Assembly (NCBI GenBank): GCA_012845835.1
Contig: JABAKD010000027.1
Span: 13,624,487-13,688,486 of the forward strand
Reading direction: 5' to 3'
DNA: 64,000 nt
Source: Undaria pinnatifida
Taxonomy: Eukaryota; Sar; Phaeophyceae; Laminariales; Alariaceae
The first letter of the stretch is position 1, and each line of letters begins with the position of its first letter. A program made the position numbers and the translations under genes. The notes under the pieces were generated by a model. It worked only from the letters and a program-made list of their open reading frames with translations. It had not been told where the DNA came from and ran no database searches. Shown piece by piece: positions 57,573-64,000 of this stretch.

Positions 57573-58621
57573 CCGCCACGTGTGTGTCAAAAATGCCTTT
57601 AACACTGTACCCACCTGTTCAGGAACAACATACTGGAAGCTAACGTGGTTAACTGTAGTGGTCAAAGGATACTGTGAATAGTACAATGTTCTTAAAGTAG
57701 CAATGTATTACCCCCCGTTGTCCACAGCTGAGAGGGGTGTTACGAAACATACCGGACACAAAAACCGTGCTCGTTCAGCAACAACCGTTGCTGTTGTTTT
57801 ATTCTATGCAAGGGACGACAAGGCGGTGACCCTTGATGACTGCAACTCCGAGGCCGTCGACACGGTGTGCGGTGAGCCCTCATGCGAAGAGTTCCCCAAT
57901 GGAAGCCAGACAACGCTTTTACACCTGGTAAATAAATAGGATTCCCTGGTGTTACTAGTGTACGAGGTATGGATGGTGATACCTCCGGCACACGTTTTTG
58001 CATTGGCAGCAGGACACCCTACAGTTCTAGCCGCGCGAAGACAATTCGATTGAGTAGGCGTTGCAAGAGGCAGACCGTGTGCTTTAATCGTCGTTCACGA
58101 AAGTTGGAGCGACTCCAAAAAAAGACGAGGTAGTGCATGGGCGTTGTGAAAGCTCTTTTTGCTTTCATTCTTTATTGTGACTAAGTTAGCGCAGGCAGTG
58201 TCATGAATGTCGTAAACATATCGGTTCCAAGGTACGCAGGGGTCCCGCTTGCGCGCGCTCCGCAAGCATTCGGATTGTTCGCCACCGTGATTGACGCGAG
58301 GTACGATAGATGTGCCGCTTTCGGGTAGAATATGTTTTGAGCGGCCGGGCTCCTTACCACAAAGCTGTGGGAATAACATTGTTGTTTGCAATACGAATGC
58401 AAAATCCATGGGTTTTATAAAATTGTCCTAACAACGTCGTCAGCTGTGAGTTCAACGAGTTTAGGGTCGACTCTCATATTTGTAAGCTGTGTAGTACACC
58501 GGTCGTCCGTTTTCAGTATTTTTTCATGAGTCAAAACCTAATACAAATTGAAAGTGTATTGGAAGATAATATTGCACTTTCACATTACTCAAAAAAGTTT
58601 TTGGTGACGTACATATATTAT

Positions 58622-58868
58622 AAAAGTAAAAATACACTCCAGCTGTGCGATCGAAGATTTCGTCGAAATTCATCTTTGCAAGCTGTGTGTGATACTCCGA
58701 TCGCGCGTATTACGGGTTGTGTGTCCTCATTAAGGATATAGGTCGGCGGCTCCCCTTGGAACTACGGTGCAGTTTGTACCAGGGTCAACAGGGTGATGTT
58801 AATCAGTTTGTGCGCGGAAACTATAAAACCCGTTTTTGAGGGGGACAAAATCTGACAGCTGTGGAACA
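58622..58868 (+). repeat. Interspersed repeat family A, full-length copy
   Basis: Starts AAAAATACACTCCAGCTGTG and ends GACAAAATCTGACAGCTGTG. It is followed by another G-rich block and by a truncated copy at 59145. Confidence 0.75.
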
Positions 58869-58904
58869 AAATGAATTAGTTTATCAAGTGTGTCCTGTAG
58901 GTCG

Positions 58905-59010
58905 TGGTAAGGGGAGAGCGGAGAATTTAAGGGCGTGGGGGCCGGGGTTTGGACAATAGAGGGCGGGGGAGGGGGGCGGGTGGGCGGGCGGGGAGGAGAG
59001 GAAACGAGTG
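58905..59010 (+). repeat. Smaller G-rich block after family A
   Basis: G-rich stretch (GGGGGAGGGGGGCGGGTGGG) directly after a full family A copy, followed by another right-end fragment (CTGTGCGCGGGAACAATAAA). Same arrangement as at 8.8-9.9 kb. Confidence 0.65.
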
Positions 59011-59144
59011 GGGCAACTCAATCTGTGCGCGGGAACAATAAACCCTTTAAGGCGGCAAATCTGACGGCTGTGAAAGGAATGCATCAGTTTGTCATTATAA
59101 TATGTATAGACTCCCGAAGTGAGAAGATCAAAAAATATATATTT

Positions 59145-59280
59145 TGAAAAATATACACACACTCCTCCAGCTGTTAGATCGCATATTTCGTCGAAACTCA
59201 TCTTTGCAAGCTGTGTGTGATTCTCTAATAATTGCGCGTATTACTGTGAGGTGTGTGTCCTTGTTAAGGATATAGGAACT
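59145..59280 (+). repeat. Interspersed repeat family A, truncated copy
   Basis: Contains ACTCCTCCAGCTGTTAGATC and CATCTTTGCAAGCTGTGTGT, then GTTAAGGATATAGG, where similarity stops. Confidence 0.65.
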
Positions 59281-59284
59281 AAAA

Positions 59285-59540
59285 GGAAGCTATAAAGTGC
59301 GGAAGTGATAACTAAACGACGAATAACTAGAAGGATAACCTGTTGCCAGTTCGTATAAACGTATCGCCCCCAGTGCTTGTGATACTTACAACGCTCGTAA
59401 GACAGAATGCCGGAAGAATATGGAAGTCAATTGCTCCGCTCGCAATTGAGATGAAGGTTTGGAGAGGTTACCGGGCCAACAGGGGCATCAATCGAACTCC
59501 ACAGCAAAACGTGGACCATAACTAGGCCAGCTCGCCCTGC
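59285..59540 (+). repeat. 250-bp direct repeat, left copy
   Basis: Shares CCCCAGTGCTTG, GGAAGTCAATTG, ATTGAGATGAAGGTTTGGAG and CATCAATCGAACTCCAC with 60955-61225. The right copy leads into the copia relic, so this may be the leader or LTR-proximal part of that family. Confidence 0.7.
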
Positions 59541-59744
59541 CGCCGAAACATAGTGAACGCAGGAACATGCATGGCAACCCTCCATGAAAGAAAAGGTGGC
59601 GATAAAGTACTGACTGCGATGAGAGCGCTAGGCTCGCTGAAGGAGGAACCATGCCGGCGCATGAGTTCGTTTGATGTTTTCGGGGTTCGGGGTCTGATGT
59701 ATGTGAAATATGGATATATCTTGGCTTTCATGACCGCATGCTCG

Positions 59745-60190
59745 TCTAAAACATGTACATGCCCGCGCAATGCTCTCATTGTCGCATGCGTGCATATCAT
59801 GACGACAAAAGCTTGATTATGAAGACAAATGCTTGCCGTTACTTGATGGTACAAGTTAGTATTTCGTTGTCGGGGCATTTTACGTCCTTAGCACGGGCAA
59901 AGCGCTCTTAGCCCGTATTTTGAGGCTCTGCGTTTGAGTCTTTGGGCTGACGCCCCAGATGGATAGAAACATCACTGGGCTCTTGGACTCCCCGTAGTGT
60001 CTCTGGACTAGATCCTTACATGGACAGAAGCATCGCGGGGCTATGGGACTCTCCTTGGCCTTTCACGCGTGCATACATCGTCGTGAACATGTACATGCCC
60101 GCTCGATGCGCTCGATATCGCATGTATGCATATCACGACGACGAATGTCTGCCGTGACATGGTGGCACAACCTGGCTTTCTTTCGCTCGA
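59745..60190 (+). repeat. Diverged direct repeat pair
   Basis: ACATGTACATGCCCGCGCAA near 59750 and ACATGTACATGCCCGCTCGA near 60090 open two ~120-bp segments that also share GCATATCA-GACGAC and TGCCGT-ACATGGTGG-like stretches. Several ATG-started frames here are short and unrecognised. Confidence 0.5.
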
Positions 60191-60954
60191 TACAGCAAAA
60201 CGCAAAAGAGGGGGGGGGGGGGGGGGGCTCCAAGGTAACTGGATGCGAGTGGAGGTGTGTGGCTTCAACGATCCAAATTGAAGAGCGGGATATGTGTATG
60301 AATACTGGAAGAGGTCGTACTTGTCAAGGGCGTTAAATGGAAAACGAGGAACTGCCGTCCTGCCTAAATAAAGCGTATTCTCAAGCGGTGGGTCTGGCTA
60401 TAGAGATGTACGACTTCCGCGACTCAGATTGGAGAGTGAAGTATCCAGATGGAGACTGGATGGAGTTGTTCCTGTCAAGAGCTAACCCGGGATAGGAAGG
60501 AGCTGGCGACCTCAGCCTAAACCGCGTGCTCAGGCGGTGGATCTGGCCGACAAGGATAGTGGAGTTCCGCTGAACGGGGGCACATTCTTAGACGCTCTGG
60601 CTGATCTTGCCATACTTGGGAGAATGTTGCGACGGCCAAGCGTGGGAATGGAAAAGTACGATGGGTCGTGGTCTTAACCGCGGTGTCTTGGGCGTAGAGC
60701 AATGGAGGTTTACTCTGTGGGCGGGGGGTGGGCGTTTCAACACGCAGACGTTTTCATCTTCCTGATAGTGACGCCTCTCCGAGGGGACAGGGTACTCGGC
60801 TGAGCACACTGTCCTGGCACCTGGTGTTTAGTGTTTAACACCCTAAACGAAGGAAGAAGTGATAAAAAGTTCTCAATACCACCATGAAAGGAAGAAAATG
60901 TGATAAAAGGTTCTTAACACCCCCATGAAATGAAAAAAAATGTATAAGAAGGAA

Positions 60955-61225
60955 ACTACAAGGAAGCTATAGCGTGATAAAGTGGTAACTAGAGGACTAA
61001 TAAGAAAAAAGGAAAACCTGCTGTCAGCTCACATAGACGTATCGTCCCCAGTGCTTGCGAGACTTACAACGCTTGTAACACGGAATGCGGGAAGAATTTG
61101 GAAGTCAATTGCCCCACTTGTAATTGAGATGAAGGTTTGGAGAGGCTGCCGGGCCAAAAAGGCCATCAATCGAACTCCACGGCAACGTGAGCCACAACCA
61201 AGTCAACTTGCCCTGCTGCTGCGAC
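60955..61225 (+). repeat. 250-bp direct repeat, right copy
   Basis: Partner of 59285-59540, ending just before the copia gag region. Confidence 0.7.
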
Positions 61226-61249
61226 ATGTCATATAAAACCTCTGAGCGA

Positions 61250-62160
61250 GCTGCCACGCACGAAGCATCAGCATGGGGGACGCTTCCAACAGTAGAAAAA
61301 TCAATCGCCAACGCCAAAAAAGGTCTTAGGACTCTCGATGGCCGCAAGTCAGCCAATTCTCGAGACTGGCGCAAGAAATTGGCCGTCGTACTTGGTGTAT
61401 CCGAGCTATTCATCGCTAAACTCATCAAGGGGCACCCTCGATCGATAAAAGGAACGGTCGGTACGGGGTTGTCACCAGCAGGACCTAGAACGCAAGCAGC
61501 ACAGACAGCACTTCCTTGCACAACAAATATCAGCTCAAGAAAAGGCAACCGAAGATCTGTACGCCATGTTGTTCCTACTGACAGAGAAACCGGCATCCCT
61601 ACTAGTGCTCAAGGATGAGGACGAGACTAGGATCAGTGCTAACGCACAGAAAGCAGTGCAAGAGTTTGTGGCCACGTATAACAAGGTCACCGACGAAGTT
61701 ATCCGGGCGAAAATTGGTGAGCTTGTCAGCTCCAACATGAAACACGGAGAATACCAAGATTCCTACTTTATGGAAACGACGCTCGCGCGCCCTGAGCTCG
61801 GGAAGATGGGTGAGTCTATATCCGACCGCAGGTTCTTGGACTGTTTTGTGCTCAAGGGTCCACTGCGAAATACAAGAACATCAAGATGATGACGTACCGA
61901 GATCCCACTTTCGACATCGATCAGATGCAAAGCACAATGCGCCATCTTTACATGGATAAGGAACATGGATGAGGAACCGCGGTACCAATATCGCTGGTCT
62001 CGGGGTAGCCATGGCTGCGGCATCAACTTGCAGTTATTGCGGAAAGCAAGGACACTACGCCCGCAGCTGCTGGAAAAGGGAGGGCGACAATGAGAGAAAG
62101 TCCACTGGCTCCCACGACAAGCAGAAAAACGACGATTCTTCCAAGGGCAAGGCAAGATCC
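61250..62160 (+). pseudogene. copia gag with intact CCHC zinc knuckle
   Basis: The segment contains WRKKLAVVLGVSELFIAKLI, then in another frame AMLFLLTEKPASLLVLKDED, AVQEFVATYNKVTDEVIRAK and YFMETTLARPELGKMGESIS. A third frame gives YRDPTFDIDQMQSTMRHLYM and the knuckle CSYCGKQGHYARSC, a perfect CX2CX4HX4C. The need to change frame at least twice marks it as decayed. Confidence 0.75.
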
Positions 62161-62404
62161 AAGGACACAGCTGATCAAAAAGATGTTCTGTTCACAGGAT
62201 CACCTCTTGCAGCGATGAGGACTCCTGAAAGCAGGGAGCGCCCCGCCCACCGCAGAGTGAAGGCGCTCGCATCGCCTCTGCTGTACTTGGCGCGAGCACA
62301 CGTCCCGTTAACGACGACGAGATTATTTTCCTCAACTTCGATGCTGAGTTAGATGAGGCATTCGGTTTACAAGGCTGTAGGCTGGCCGCGGCAAAAGGGA
62401 TTAT

Positions 62405-62758
62405 CACCCCAACAGCGGCGGGTTCACGATGATTGTGGACAGCACCGCGTCGGACCATTTGATAAACGTCGAACTAATTCCAAGGCTGTGTAATAGAATG
62501 AGGGACTGCAACAAGCTGAGGGAGCCGAATACCATCGTGACCACCGGAAACGAGAAGATGTTCGCGGCAGCAACAGGCACCATCTGGGGATACATAATTG
62601 ACCAGGCTGGCCAACATGTTCCTATTCGAATATCCGCTATGTTTTTACCTAGAGTAGGACGCAACCTCTTCTTCACGGTCAAAACAATACAATCAGTGCT
62701 TCCGCTCAACCAACACTCAAGAGCCTGTGCTCGCACGACACTCTTCTTCGCGCCCTGA
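62405..62758 (+). pseudogene. copia aspartic protease relic
   Basis: An open frame reads FMIVDSTASDHLINVELIPR, with the copia protease signature D-S-x-A-S-x-H, then IVTTGNEKMFAAATGTIWG and SAMFLPRVGRNLFFTVKTIQ, corresponding to the usual LxxVLYVPxLxxNLLSV stretch. It then runs out of recognisable copia sequence. Confidence 0.7.
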
Positions 62759-62759
62759 G

Positions 62760-64000
62760 AGGCACGGTTGTTATGTTATCAGCTCCTACTGTAATTCGTG
62801 CAGCACAGGCAAGCGCCGACGCCAACCGAAGCGAGTGTACCCTGAAAGATATCCAATAATTGTGGCGCCAACTCCGGCACCGCCGTGGAAGGCACCACGA
62901 TGGCAACGCCCCAACAGAAGACGGTATCCGAGTGGTATGGACATAATCTTAGGACCAAGATCGAGTGCACACTAACAGACGGAAACAACACGCCCGAGGA
63001 GGCTACTGTCACGGGGACTGAGCGCCAACGTGCGCAATTCCAGGACGTCGCACCCAAGGAGGCCACATGTCACTGAGACTGGGCGCTCTTGTGTGCAAGT
63101 CCAGGTCATGCTACATTACTACGTGGACAACCTTCTGGAAGAGAAAAAGCCATCGAAAATAGCCGGAGCTTCATCGACTTGAGCTGGAGCATCCTCAACA
63201 TCAGAGGAATCTTCATCACCACCAGAGAATGGAGAATCGTCATCAAGGGCTGGAGCACTACGGCAAAAAGCTGAGGTGTCCTTATCAGGAGTTACACCTG
63301 GGGAGCGCACGCTCTATTACGGCTGGGGACGTACCGGATGCACTGCATCACGAGACCGTCAGTGCGAGACCGAATCCAAGAGTTGTGGATACCTCCGACA
63401 ACATGCACGTCAAAGAAGCATCGTGGTCAAACCCATCGACCACGTGTGTGGATTTCACCCACACCGATACAGACCCTTTTCGGATCTCGGAGGAATAAAA
63501 CCAGGCGATTGAAATCCCCAACGATATACCAAGATGCCATCCATTTCACGGATTATCATCTCCTGGAGTCACCGGAACAAGAATCATCGGAGCAACATCG
63601 CCTGTGATCGCCGGAGCTGGGATTACCAAAGCATGTTCGCATGGGATCTTCGTAGCAACGTCATTTGGATCACCATCGCACATCGAAGCACAATTGCAAT
63701 CGAGATCGCTGGGTTAACTTCATCTTGGATCACCGGAGCATCAGCTGAGTCAACATCGCCAAGGGTCGACAGATCGGCAACGCCCGCTTCGCCCAGAATT
63801 GCGCCAGCTACGCCTTGAGCTACGCCTTGGGGCCAAGCTCAACAACAAAACCGACCGTCAGGAAAAAGTTCACATGCTCACGACAGCAGAAAGACAGCCA
63901 CCGGCAAAGCCCCGAGACAGGATCTGCCGGATGTACACAGGACGAACAAGTGCCACTGCTGACTTATACGGCCTTGGTGTACACCCGCCAGCCACCCTCA
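62760..64000. other. Unrecognised sequence after second copia relic
   Basis: It should hold integrase if the element continued, yet no integrase or reverse transcriptase motif is visible in any frame. Frames are short and overlapping. Confidence 0.4.

Larger units (their letters stand above)
46827..57871 (+). pseudogene. Decayed second copy of the LPMO-LRR gene
   Basis: Homologous exons lie at 46827-47057, 48665-48781, 50925-51216, 53057-53117, 53922-54014, 54234-54305, 55869-55916 and 57813-57871, in the same order and phases as the upstream gene. Lesions: the first exon is 2 nt longer near 46967-46977 (TATTTTTGGG against AATTTGGG), shifting frame, and its CGDP cysteine is serine. TAC before the brace histidine is TAA at 48773-48775, and the donor there is GTTAGT. 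The exon ending EEFWNCADISI is lost. TAG at 54268-54270 interrupts the LRR exon. The linker and CBM1 exons are absent downstream. Open exons at 50925 and 53922 show the decay is not very old. Confidence 0.8.
61190..62760 (+). mobile_element. Second Ty1/copia relic, gag and protease only
   Basis: A different copia lineage from the 36.7 kb relic. The order is gag (61250 onward), a perfect zinc knuckle at 62029-62070, then an aspartic protease near 62430. Several frameshifts separate the parts. No integrase or reverse transcriptase is recognised before the window end. A ~250-bp stretch just upstream (60955-61225) is repeated at 59285-59540. Confidence 0.75.

Noticed and set aside
63119-63818. 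Overlapping open frames at the window end
   Set aside because: Frames overlap on both strands, show no motif and probably reflect GC-rich decayed element sequence.

Overview
This window looks like nuclear DNA from a eukaryote with long, repeat-filled introns. I see GT-AG introns of several hundred to several thousand bases, trinucleotide tracts, many short interspersed elements, a SINE-like element and decayed LTR elements of both the Ty1/copia type and an unassigned type. I see no bacterial operons, rRNA or intact tRNA genes. The mix of an AA15-like lytic polysaccharide monooxygenase (LPMO) with fungal-type CBM1 modules and copia gag/integrase relics would fit a protist or alga, perhaps a stramenopile. 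That assignment is an inference from family resemblance and codes no taxon for certain.

The one well-supported gene lies on the + strand at about 15.26-31.25 kb. I assembled it from exons whose splice phases agree at every junction. It encodes at least about 508 residues of a secreted-type protein: an AA15-like LPMO catalytic domain, a short cysteine-containing leucine-rich repeat block, an acidic Pro/Thr-rich linker, and two CBM1 carbohydrate-binding modules followed by a stop at 31254. Its first exon (signal peptide plus the copper-binding N-terminal histidine) was not found upstream.

A second, direct-orientation copy of the same exon series runs from about 44.4 to 57.9 kb. It is decayed: a +2 frameshift, two nonsense codons, a loss of nearly all of the exon that carries the end of the catalytic domain, and no linker or CBM1 exons. 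A candidate N-terminal exon with signal peptide and an HGH start lies at 40222-40379, upstream of this copy. The second copy also carries insertions absent from the first: an LTR-bounded fragment, a PIF1-like helicase fragment, and several short inverted-repeat elements.

Region by region: 0-12 kb is mostly repeats (an inverted-repeat-bounded 760-bp element, TTG and CAG tracts, poly-G minisatellite blocks, copies of a ~240-bp interspersed family). At 12.1-12.6 kb there is a hAT transposase C-terminal relic on the minus strand. The LPMO gene occupies 15-31 kb. 31.3-36.7 kb is tandem repeats and unrecognised sequence. A Ty1/copia relic (gag to integrase) fills 36.7-39.6 kb and is interrupted by an inverted-repeat element. 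The candidate LPMO first exon is at 40.2 kb. 41.4-44.3 kb is unrecognised apart from a small tandem duplication. The decayed LPMO copy follows to 57.9 kb. A second copia relic (gag and protease) is at 61.2-62.8 kb, with unrecognised sequence to the window end.

Functionally, the intact copy would be a secreted copper enzyme that oxidatively cleaves a crystalline polysaccharide (chitin or cellulose, by family), targeted by its CBM1 modules. Substrate, expression and the missing first exon cannot be settled from the sequence alone.
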